A stretch of DNA of 46,825 nt from Deltaproteobacteria bacterium. GTDB taxonomy: Bacteria > Desulfobacterota > Syntrophia > Syntrophales > UBA5619. The notes under the pieces are model-generated. The model saw nothing but the letters and a program-made list of their open reading frames with translations, did no database searches and was not told where the DNA came from. The stretch spans positions 1 to 46,825 of the forward strand of contig JAJFTY010000197.1 in assembly GCA_021372695.1 (NCBI GenBank), read 5' to 3'. A program made the translations under genes and the position numbers. This document shows positions 40,557-46,825 of the stretch, one piece after another; position 1 is the first letter of the stretch; the number at the start of each line of letters is the position of its first letter.

Positions 40557-42827
40557 TCAGGGCCGGGCCAGGACGCGGCGCCAGCGGCGGCGCAGGCGCA
40601 GGGAGTTGCTGACGACCGAGACGGAGCTCATCGCCATCGCAGCCGCGGCAAACTCCGGATTGAGCAGGATCCCCCAGAGAGGATAGAGGACGCCTGCGGC
40701 AATCGGGATCCCGATCACGTTGTAGATGAACGCCCAGAAGAGGTTCTGGCGGATCGCCCGCATCGTCTCGAAGGAGAGGCGGATCGCCCGCGGCACCGCG
40801 AAGAGGTCCTCCTGCATGAGCGTGATGTCGGAAGCCTCGATTGCCACGTCCGTCCCGGCGCCGATCGCGATCCCGATGTCCGCGGCCGCGAGGGCCGGCG
40901 CGTCGTTGATCCCGTCCCCCACCATGGCCACGACCTCGCCCGCTGCCCGGAGGCGTCTGATCTCCGCGGCCTTGTCGCCCGGCAGCACCTCCGCGAGAAT
41001 CCGGTCGATGCCGAGGCACTTTCCCATCCCCGCCGCCGTCGCGGCGTTGTCCCCCGTGATCATCGCCACCTTGAGCCCCATCCGCTTCAAGGCGGCGACG
41101 GCTCCCTCCGCGGAGGGCTTGGGCTGGTCGGCGAATCCCAGGAACCCGAGAAGCCTGCCCCCCTCCGCAACAAAAACGGAGCTCTTGCCGTCTGCGGCCT
41201 GTCTCGCCGCTGCCGTTTCCATGCCGCCAAGGTCGATGCCTTCCCCTTCCAGAAAACGGCGGCTGCCGAGGAGGACGTCCTTCCCGTTCCGGACCGCCTT
41301 CACCCCCAGGCCGGAAACGGCTGCGAACCCCATGACTGTGGCAGGCGTGAGGCCATCCCGTTTGGCCCGCTCCAGAACGGCCCGGGCGAGCGGGTGCTCC
41401 GAGACCGCCTCGATGTCACAGGCGGTCTGTAGCAGCTCGGCCGGCTCGATCCCGGAGGCGGGGACGATATCCGTCACCTCTGGCTCACCCCGGGTCAGGG
41501 TGCCGGTCTTGTCGAAGACGACCATCCGCAGGCGGTAGGCATTCTCCAGGCTCTCCCCTCCTTTGATCAGGATCCCGTTTTCCGCACCGATTCCCGTCCC
41601 GACCATGACCGCTGTGGGGGTGGCAAGCCCCAGGGCGCAGGGGCAGGCGATCACGAGGACGGAGACGAAATTGAGCAAGGCTCGGCTGAACACCGGGTCG
41701 GGAACGATGAAATACCAGACCGCGAAGGTGACAAGCGCGATCCCGAAGACGACCGGGACGAAGATCGAGGCGACCTTGTCCGCGAGACGCTGGATCGGGG
41801 GTTTGGAACCCTGCGCCTCTTCGACGAGGCGGATGATCCGGGCGAGAGCCGTCTCCGCACCGATCCGCGTCGCCTCGAACGTGAAGCTTCCGGTGCGGTT
41901 GAGCGTCGCGGCAAAGACCTCCGCCCCCGCCTCCTTGGCGACCGGCATGCTCTCTCCGGTCAGCATCGCCTCGTCGACGCTGGAACTTCCCGAGAACACG
42001 ACCCCGTCCGTGGGAACCTTCTCTCCCGGCCGGACCACGACCATATCGCCCAGAAGAAGCATCTCGATGGGAATATCCGCCTCGACGCCTGCGCGGACGA
42101 CGCGTGCCGTTTTCGGCTTCAGCCCGACCAGGCGCTGAATCGCCTGGGAGGTCTGCCCCTTGGCTCGTGCCTCCAGGAGCCGGCCGAGGATGATCAGGGT
42201 CACGATGAAGGCGGCCCCGTCGTAATAGACGTGCGGCATCACTTCCGCCGCGGAGAAGAGCCGCGGGAAGAAGGTGGCGAGCGACGAGTAGAGCCAGGCC
42301 GAAAGCGCCCCCACGGCGACCAGCGTGTTCATGTCCGTGGTCTTCTGGCGGGCCGCCTTGAGCGCCCCGATGAAGAACCGGCTTCCCACCCAGAAGACAA
42401 CGGGCGTGGTCAGGAAGAAGAGGGCGATCAGGAGCGGCCGGCGGGGGATCCCCATCAGAAACGGGAACCAGTGCTGCATAGAGCCGAGGAAGATCACGAC
42501 CGAAAGGGCCATGCCAACGGTGAAACGCGTCCGGAGGTCCCGGATCTCCCGCATCCTGGCTGCCCCGATCGGGTCCTCGCGGGCGTCGTCGGGAACCCCC
42601 AGGAACTCATACCCCTGATCGACGATCACCTGACGGAGCGCTTCGGTACCGGCCCAGCCCGCGGCGTGCGAGACGGTCGCCCGGCCGGTGGCGAGGTTCA
42701 CCGCCACCTCCATGACCCCCGGGAGCTCCCGGAGGGCGTTCTCCACCCGGCGGACGCAGGCGGCGCAGCTCATCCCGCCCACGGAAACGGTTGTCTTCAG
42801 GGTCGGCCCGCTCGGTTCAGTCGGCAA
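40557..42827 (-). CDS. copA: copper-translocating P1B-type ATPase
   Basis: Exports Cu(I) across the inner membrane. The 756-residue protein has one N-terminal metal-binding domain (GMSCAAC, Cys21 and Cys24), the TGES actuator motif, membrane CPC (ACPCALG), phosphorylation site [15 protein letters not shown] and [10 protein letters not shown]. No ATG exists before the GMSCAAC region; I choose the TTG at 42827, which has AGGG eight bases upstream and overlaps the copZ stop by 11 bases. It forms a two-gene unit with copZ. Silver transport is possible as well. Confidence 0.94.
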   Translation of the reverse strand: MPTEPSGPTLKTTVSVGGMSCAACVRRVENALRELPGVMEVAVNLATGRATVSHAAGWAGTEALRQVIVDQGYEFLGVPDDAREDPIGAARMREIRDLRTRFTVGMALSVVIFLGSMQHWFPFLMGIPRRPLLIALFFLTTPVVFWVGSRFFIGALKAARQKTTDMNTLVAVGALSAWLYSSLATFFPRLFSAAEVMPHVYYDGAAFIVTLIILGRLLEARAKGQTSQAIQRLVGLKPKTARVVRAGVEADIPIEMLLLGDMVVVRPGEKVPTDGVVFSGSSSVDEAMLTGESMPVAKEAGAEVFAATLNRTGSFTFEATRIGAETALARIIRLVEEAQGSKPPIQRLADKVASIFVPVVFGIALVTFAVWYFIVPDPVFSRALLNFVSVLVIACPCALGLATPTAVMVGTGIGAENGILIKGGESLENAYRLRMVVFDKTGTLTRGEPEVTDIVPASGIEPAELLQTACDIEAVSEHPLARAVLERAKRDGLTPATVMGFAAVSGLGVKAVRNGKDVLLGSRRFLEGEGIDLGGMETAAARQAADGKSSVFVAEGGRLLGFLGFADQPKPSAEGAVAALKRMGLKVAMITGDNAATAAGMGKCLGIDRILAEVLPGDKAAEIRRLRAAGEVVAMVGDGINDAPALAAADIGIAIGAGTDVAIEASDITLMQEDLFAVPRAIRLSFETMRAIRQNLFWAFIYNVIGIPIAAGVLYPLWGILLNPEFAAAAMAMSSVSVVSNSLRLRRRWRRVLARP

Positions 42828-43017
42828 CTTTGAACCCTGCCTTTTCGATCCGCTCCCGGACCAGGGCCGGGTCCACGGGCTTCTCCTCCGTGTAGGAGGC
42901 CTCGGCCTTCTCCAGATCCACCTTGACGTCGCCAATTCCGTCGATATCGACCAGCGCCTTGGTCACTGCCATGACACAGTGCTTGCAGGTCATTCCCCTC
43001 ACCCTGATGGTAGGCAT
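42817..43017 (-). CDS. copZ: copper chaperone, heavy-metal-associated domain
   Basis: A 66-residue cytosolic metallochaperone of the HMA fold that hands Cu(I) to CopA. The metal-binding loop GMTCKHC starts at residue 8, followed by the usual beta-alpha-beta-beta-alpha-beta pattern ending in [12 protein letters not shown]. The ATG at 43017 has AAGGAGAG upstream. Its 3' end overlaps the copA start, so the chaperone and the pump are translationally coupled. Confidence 0.93.
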   Translation of the reverse strand: MPTIRVRGMTCKHCVMAVTKALVDIDGIGDVKVDLEKAEASYTEEKPVDPALVRERIEKAGFKVAD

Positions 43018-43068
43018 CGTTTTCTCTCCTTATTGGTTGTTCCGTCGTTGAACAAAACGGGTGCAAAT

Positions 43069-43097
43069 CTGATAACACATCCCCTCTGATAAGTCCA
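43069..43097 (-). promoter_or_regulatory. putative promoter of copZ-copA
   Basis: On the minus strand, TGGACT (43097-43092) and TATCAG (43074-43069) with 17 bases between, and a TG one base before the -10 (extended -10). No CueR-type long spacer is present, so control by a MerR regulator is not suggested. Confidence 0.45.
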
Positions 43098-43189
43098 TTT
43101 CCCGCAGACCTTTCCGCCTGGCCCGGACGCAAGAGGCTTTGACCCTGCTGCATCGGTGACGTGACGGTCCCGATGAGTCCGATTAATCC

Positions 43190-43218
43190 TTGACAGGAGG
43201 AGAGCGACCGGATATTTT
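43190..43218 (+). promoter_or_regulatory. putative promoter of the HD-GYP gene
   Basis: TTGACA (43190-43195) and TATTTT (43213-43218), exact 17-base spacer. The start would be near 43225, giving a leader of about 260 bases that contains the palindrome at 43285-43309. The 43098-43487 interval holds no supported gene. Confidence 0.5.
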
Positions 43219-43284
43219 ACCGCGAAACATGACAGGTTACAGGTTTTCGGCCGTGCAGTCCGCTTGAAACACGGCCTGCGATTC

Positions 43285-43309
43285 GGGGACAGATCTAAAA
43301 TCTGTCCCC
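43285..43309. repeat. perfect palindrome, REP-like copy 2
   Basis: Ten-base arms GGGGACAGAT (43285-43294) and ATCTGTCCCC (43300-43309) around CTAAA. The same core, less perfect, lies at 11141-11182. Palindromes of the form GGGGACAGATT-AATCTGTCCCC are scattered in many proteobacterial genomes, often near Y1-type transposases; no transposase is visible here. Confidence 0.65.
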
Positions 43310-43487
43310 CGTTTCATGAGCCGTTCGGCGCTCTGCAAAGGCGCCCCCGGCTTTGAGCTATCGGGCGCCGCGCATCCGGCCAACCTATATCCTGCACGGG
43401 ACAAGCTTCGGACGACCATCAGGAAGGTTGTTTTCGGTCGGGTGTTGAAGGCAGAACCGGTCGCAGGGATTCTTCAAGCCTGCCACC

Positions 43488-45041
43488 ATGACGTTGAGGC
43501 CCATGACTGCATCCTCGTTACAGAAAAGACCGCGCCGCCGCTCCTTGATCGCCGCATTGCTCGCACTGGTCATTCTTCTGCCGGCCTGCTGGTGGGGTGG
43601 ACTCCGGTTCCAGGAACGGCTGATCGCCGAGAAGCGTGCCCAGGTCGCCGAAGCCCTGACCGTTCAGAGCCGGATTCTCGGCGCGGAAATCAACACCCGC
43701 ATTGCCGTCCTCAGGGCGCTCAGGAACTTCGTGGAAGAACGCTTGAGCGCGAATCTCGCGATTGCGCAGGCGGAATTCACCGCCTTTGGTGCAGGGCTCA
43801 GCAAGGGGATGAGCGGTATTCGCAGCCTCTCGATCGCCCCCGGCGGGGTGACCCAGTTCATCTACCCGACTGCGAGCACCGAAACCCTGACCGGGCAGGA
43901 TCTTCTTCACGACACCCGACCGCAGATCCGTGTGGATGTTCAGCGCGCGATCCGCACACATCGCACCGCGGTCAGCGGCCCCTATGCGCTTCGCCCCAGG
44001 GGGCTGGGACTCGTCGCAAGGCAGCCCATCTACAGCCGGGAAGGCGGCCTCTGGGGGCTGGTCTCCGTCGTTCTGGACCTTCCCCCCATCCTCGCCGAGT
44101 CGGGTCTCGATTCCGAACAGGGGCTGCGGATCGCCTTGCTGGACGGCTCCGGCCGCCTGTTGCACGGCAAGAAAGAGGTGCTGGATCAAGAACCCGTTTC
44201 CGTCCAGGTTGACCTTCCCGACGGATCCTGGAAACTGGCGGCGCTGCCCAAGGAGGGGTGGACCGCGGCCGTGGCGAAACCTCTCCTCCGGTTCCGCGTC
44301 GCCGCCGCGGTGATCGCCCTCCTGATCGCTCTGGTGATCGCCCTCGCCGTCGGTCACCGGGCGCGCCTGACGCTGGCCGTCCGGCAGCGGACCGAAGCCC
44401 TGCAGCGCTCCGTCACCGATGCCCGGGAGGAGGACGAACGGCTGAACCGCACCCTGGATACCCTGCGTCAAGCCATGGGAGCGACGCTGCGGACCCTGGC
44501 TCTGGCGATCGAAACGAAGGACCCCCACTCCGCGGGACATCACAAAAGGTCGGCGGACCTGGCCCGGACGATCGCCATGGAGATGGGGCTCCCCGATGAG
44601 ACGCTGGAGGGAATCCGGACGGCAGCCACCTTCCATGACATCGGGAAGATTTCGCTTCCGTCGGAGCTTCTGGGGAGGGCATCGAAACTGTCGGAGGCGG
44701 AGATGCATCTGATCAAGACGCATCCCCAGACGGGATATGACATCCTCAAGGAGGTCGAATTTCCGTGGCCCGTGGCGCGGATCGTCTGGCAGCATCATGA
44801 ACGGATGGACGGTTCCGGATATCCCCTGGGGTTGAAGGGGGAGGAAATCCTGATGGAGGCGCGCGTGCTGGCCGTGGCCGACGTGGTCGAGGCCATGTGC
44901 TCGCACCGCTCCTACCGGCCGATGCCGGGGCTGGACAAAGCGCTCGAAGAGATCGGAGCGCAGCGGGGGGTCCTTTACGACCCGGCCGTGGTCGACGCCT
45001 GCCTGCGCATCTTCCGGGAGAAGGATTTCCATCTGTTGTAG
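43488..45041 (+). CDS. CHASE-like sensor with HD-GYP domain
   Basis: A 517-residue membrane protein. An N-terminal helix (about 20-40) leads into an extracytoplasmic sensor of about 220 residues resembling CHASE domains, then a second helix (about 270-290), a coiled linker and an HD-GYP domain. His383/Asp384 are in TFHDIGKI and HHERMDGSGYP begins at 436, so both catalytic motifs are intact. It should degrade cyclic di-GMP in response to an external signal, opposing the GGDEF protein at 27404. A second ATG at 43503 is an alternative start. Confidence 0.9.
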   Translation: MTLRPMTASSLQKRPRRRSLIAALLALVILLPACWWGGLRFQERLIAEKRAQVAEALTVQSRILGAEINTRIAVLRALRNFVEERLSANLAIAQAEFTAFGAGLSKGMSGIRSLSIAPGGVTQFIYPTASTETLTGQDLLHDTRPQIRVDVQRAIRTHRTAVSGPYALRPRGLGLVARQPIYSREGGLWGLVSVVLDLPPILAESGLDSEQGLRIALLDGSGRLLHGKKEVLDQEPVSVQVDLPDGSWKLAALPKEGWTAAVAKPLLRFRVAAAVIALLIALVIALAVGHRARLTLAVRQRTEALQRSVTDAREEDERLNRTLDTLRQAMGATLRTLALAIETKDPHSAGHHKRSADLARTIAMEMGLPDETLEGIRTAATFHDIGKISLPSELLGRASKLSEAEMHLIKTHPQTGYDILKEVEFPWPVARIVWQHHERMDGSGYPLGLKGEEILMEARVLAVADVVEAMCSHRSYRPMPGLDKALEEIGAQRGVLYDPAVVDACLRIFREKDFHLL

Positions 45042-45073
45042 GTTCGAAAACCGATTCGAAAGAGGGAAAGGGC

Positions 45074-45907
45074 ATGCTGGTCCGCTGCTGGGGGGCAAGG
45101 GGATCCATTCCGGTTTCGGGCAGGGAGTATCTGCGCTACGGTGGAGACACCCCCTGTGTGGAGGTGCGCACGCAGGACGACAGCATCGTCATCATCGATG
45201 CCGGATCAGGGATCCGCAGGCTGGGTAACCGCCTCATCGACGAAAAACGCGGCGACTTTACGATGTTCTTCACCCACGCCCACTGGGACCACATCATGGG
45301 ATTCCCCTTCTTCAAGCCCATCTACCGGCGCGGGACAAAGATCTCGCTTTTCGGCTGCCCATTCGCCCAGGTATCGGTCCGGGAGCTCATCTCCCACATC
45401 ATGGCGCCGCCCAACTTCCCCGTGCATTTCGACAACATCACGGCGGATATCCGGTATCACGAGGCCTGTCAGGCAATCTTCCGGATCGGGGGGCTGACCA
45501 TCACCCCCATCCCGATCAGCCACCCAAACCAGGGGATGGGATACCGTCTCGAAGAAGACGGGAAATCCTTCGTCTTTCTGACCGACAACGAACTGACCTA
45601 CCGGCATCCGGGCGGCCTGGCCTACGACGATTATGCGTCCTTCGCGCTGGGGGCCGATCTGCTCATCCACGATGCCGAATACTGTCCCGAGGACTACCGC
45701 ATGACCCGAGCCTGGGGACATTCCGTCTACACCGACGCGCTGCGGCTTGCCTCCGACGCCGGGGTCCGGCGGCTGGGCCTTTTCCATCACAACCAGGAGC
45801 GGACGGACGACGACGTGGATGGGATGGTTGCAGACTGCCGGCGGATCGCCGCGGGCAGTCCCCTGGAGTGCTTCGCGGTCGCGCAGGATATGGAGATCGT
45901 CGTCTGA
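45074..45907 (+). CDS. metallo-beta-lactamase-fold hydrolase
   Basis: A 277-residue MBL-fold protein of the PhnP/RNase Z-like type. The metal motif HAHWDH (68-73) is preceded by IDAGSGIRRLGN, and further ligands lie in ISHPNQGMGY, LTDNE and HDAEYC. Proteins of this branch hydrolyse phosphodiesters, including cyclic nucleotides. The gene follows the HD-GYP gene by 32 bases, with GAGGGAAAGG in front of its ATG. That context makes a role in cyclic-nucleotide turnover plausible, though not shown. Its end has no coupled partner. Confidence 0.9.
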   Translation: MLVRCWGARGSIPVSGREYLRYGGDTPCVEVRTQDDSIVIIDAGSGIRRLGNRLIDEKRGDFTMFFTHAHWDHIMGFPFFKPIYRRGTKISLFGCPFAQVSVRELISHIMAPPNFPVHFDNITADIRYHEACQAIFRIGGLTITPIPISHPNQGMGYRLEEDGKSFVFLTDNELTYRHPGGLAYDDYASFALGADLLIHDAEYCPEDYRMTRAWGHSVYTDALRLASDAGVRRLGLFHHNQERTDDDVDGMVADCRRIAAGSPLECFAVAQDMEIVV

Positions 45908-46018
45908 AGGCGGGTGGACGGAAGCATGACGAATCAACACGCGGAATGGCCAAACGCGGCCGTGAAACCCTTTCGGCCAATCCCGGCCGGATAACCGCAT
46001 GACAAGGAGAGAAATGAG

Positions 46019-46471
46019 ATGACCATCACCAAATCCATCACTGTCCCGTGCCCAGATGCGGGACGTTCGCGGGCAGGCCGTGCACGAATCGGAAGGCGGG
46101 GCATCCGGTGCGGCAGCGCCGTCGTGGCCTGCATCGGGATCGCGCTTCTCTTGACCCTGCTTCCCGCACTCTGCGCAGCGCACCCCCCCAAGGAGGTTGT
46201 CCTCACCTACAACCAGCCCAAACGGATGCTGGAGGTCCGGATCACGCACGACACATCGGAGCCGACCAAACACTTCGTCTCCAGCGTCGAGATCAAAAAA
46301 GATGGCAAGACGATCTCCCGCAATCAATACCGGAGCCAACCTGGACAGCCGACCTTCGTCTACTCCTATCCCCTGGAGCCCTTTCCCGATGGCGCCATCG
46401 AGGTCACGGTGACATGCAACGTCTCCGGGTTCATGACCGAAAAGCTCGATATGCGGAAAATTCCCCGTTGA
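46019..46471 (+). CDS. exported superoxide-reductase-fold-like protein, unknown function
   Basis: A 150-residue protein with a long, Arg-rich N-terminus and a hydrophobic export segment (about 32-53, ending ALCAAHPPKE). The mature part has the order of desulfoferrodoxin/superoxide-reductase domains: a KHFVSSVEI strand with an upstream His, and a C-terminal CNVSG where SOR has CNxHG. The His ligand after the Cys is missing, and His spacing in the first motif is longer than usual, so the iron site is probably altered or lost. This is a fold-level suggestion. GGAG lies nine bases before the ATG. Confidence 0.6.
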   Translation: MTITKSITVPCPDAGRSRAGRARIGRRGIRCGSAVVACIGIALLLTLLPALCAAHPPKEVVLTYNQPKRMLEVRITHDTSEPTKHFVSSVEIKKDGKTISRNQYRSQPGQPTFVYSYPLEPFPDGAIEVTVTCNVSGFMTEKLDMRKIPR

Positions 46472-46482
46472 CCGCAAAGGCG

Positions 46483-46825
46483 ATGTTCATCCCCGCCACC
46501 CCCGAGGAAGTCCGGGCTCTCGGCTGGAGCCGGCTTGACGTCATCCTGGTTACCGGAGACAGCTACGTCGACAGCCCCTTCGTCGGCGTATCCGTGATCG
46601 GACACCGCCTGCTGGCCTCCGGCTACCGCGTGGGGATCATCCCCCAGCCGGATACCGCATCCCCGGCGGACATCACCCGCCTGGGAGAACCGGCGCTCTT
46701 CTGGGGCGTCACGGGCGGCTGCATCGATTCCCTGGTCGCGAACCGTACGGCCTCCGGAAAGAGGCGCCGTGAAGACGACTTCACCGCCGGGGGGCTCAAC
46801 AGCCGCCGTCCCGACCGGGCGGTGA
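46483..46825 (+). CDS. YgiQ-family radical SAM protein, 3' end outside window
   Basis: The frame runs off the right edge after about 114 residues. It opens MFIPATPEEVRALGWSRLDV and contains LVTGDSYVDSPFVGVSVIG, GYRVGIIPQPD, FWGVTGGCIDSLV and NSRRPDRAV, all typical of the N-terminal domain of the UPF0313/YgiQ family; the radical SAM cysteines lie beyond the edge. The function of the family is unresolved. The start could also be a TTG at 46468 overlapping the previous stop; I choose the ATG because family members begin at this point. Confidence 0.85.
   Translation, partial: MFIPATPEEVRALGWSRLDVILVTGDSYVDSPFVGVSVIGHRLLASGYRVGIIPQPDTASPADITRLGEPALFWGVTGGCIDSLVANRTASGKRRREDDFTAGGLNSRRPDRAV

Noticed and set aside
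1..46825. tRNA, rRNA, CRISPR arrays, insertion sequences or an origin
   Set aside because: I found no cloverleaf-like tRNA, no regular spaced repeats, no transposase gene and no DnaA-box cluster.

Overview
The window is about 46.8 kb of GC-rich bacterial DNA with densely packed genes and many start/stop overlaps. The mix points to an anaerobic member of the former Deltaproteobacteria (Desulfobacterota, perhaps Syntrophales-like): polar amino-acid and TAXI-TRAP transporters, a high-molecular-weight rubredoxin, PAS/GGDEF and HD-GYP signalling, a UGA-encoded selenoprotein, and many radical SAM enzymes. The taxon is inferred from gene content; no rRNA or other marker gene is present.

Left lipid operon (1-6676, minus strand). 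In transcription order: FabZ/ApeP-like dehydratase, long-chain-type acyl-CoA dehydrogenase, acyl carrier protein (ACP), CrtI-like FAD oxidoreductase, PlsC-type acyltransferase, B12-binding radical SAM enzyme, second ACP, and a ketosynthase cut by the left edge.

Transport block (6.7-16.9 kb). An aapJQMP-type L-amino-acid ABC transporter (plus strand) is followed by a palindromic repeat and a fragment of a diguanylate-cyclase gene. Next comes a minus-strand TAXI-TRAP operon (binding protein, DUF1850 protein, fused permease) ending in a 2,4-diaminopentanoate-dehydrogenase-like gene, then a membrane-anchored secreted protein.

Right lipid operon (16.9-27.2 kb, minus strand). In transcription order: B12-radical SAM, hotdog protein, ACP, two paralogous radical SAM enzymes with a C-terminal four-cysteine motif, two ketosynthases, thioesterase, PKS-type dehydratase, PlsY-like acyltransferase, and another B12-radical SAM enzyme. 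The two operons together carry three ketosynthases, three ACPs, three hotdog/double-hotdog dehydratase-fold proteins, five radical SAM enzymes, two flavin redox enzymes and two glycerolipid acyltransferases. They look like one dedicated pathway that builds an unusual, radically modified acyl chain and places it in membrane glycerolipids. The gene inventory resembles the candidate ladderane loci of anammox planctomycetes. The product here is unknown.

Right part (27.2-46.8 kb). A PAS-PAS-GGDEF gene whose promoter predicts a leaderless mRNA is followed by a GDP-mannose pyrophosphorylase and a polytopic membrane protein. Next are a response regulator-TPR/histidine kinase pair and a small periplasmic HMA-like selenoprotein with an in-frame UGA and a textbook SECIS hairpin. 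Then come a maf-yggS-membrane protein-rubredoxin operon with a strong terminator, a small cysteine-rich protein, a three-PAS LuxR-type regulator, a Tat-exported nitroreductase, a copZ-copA copper-export pair, an HD-GYP/metallo-beta-lactamase pair, a superoxide-reductase-like periplasmic protein, and the start of a YgiQ-type radical SAM gene cut by the right edge.
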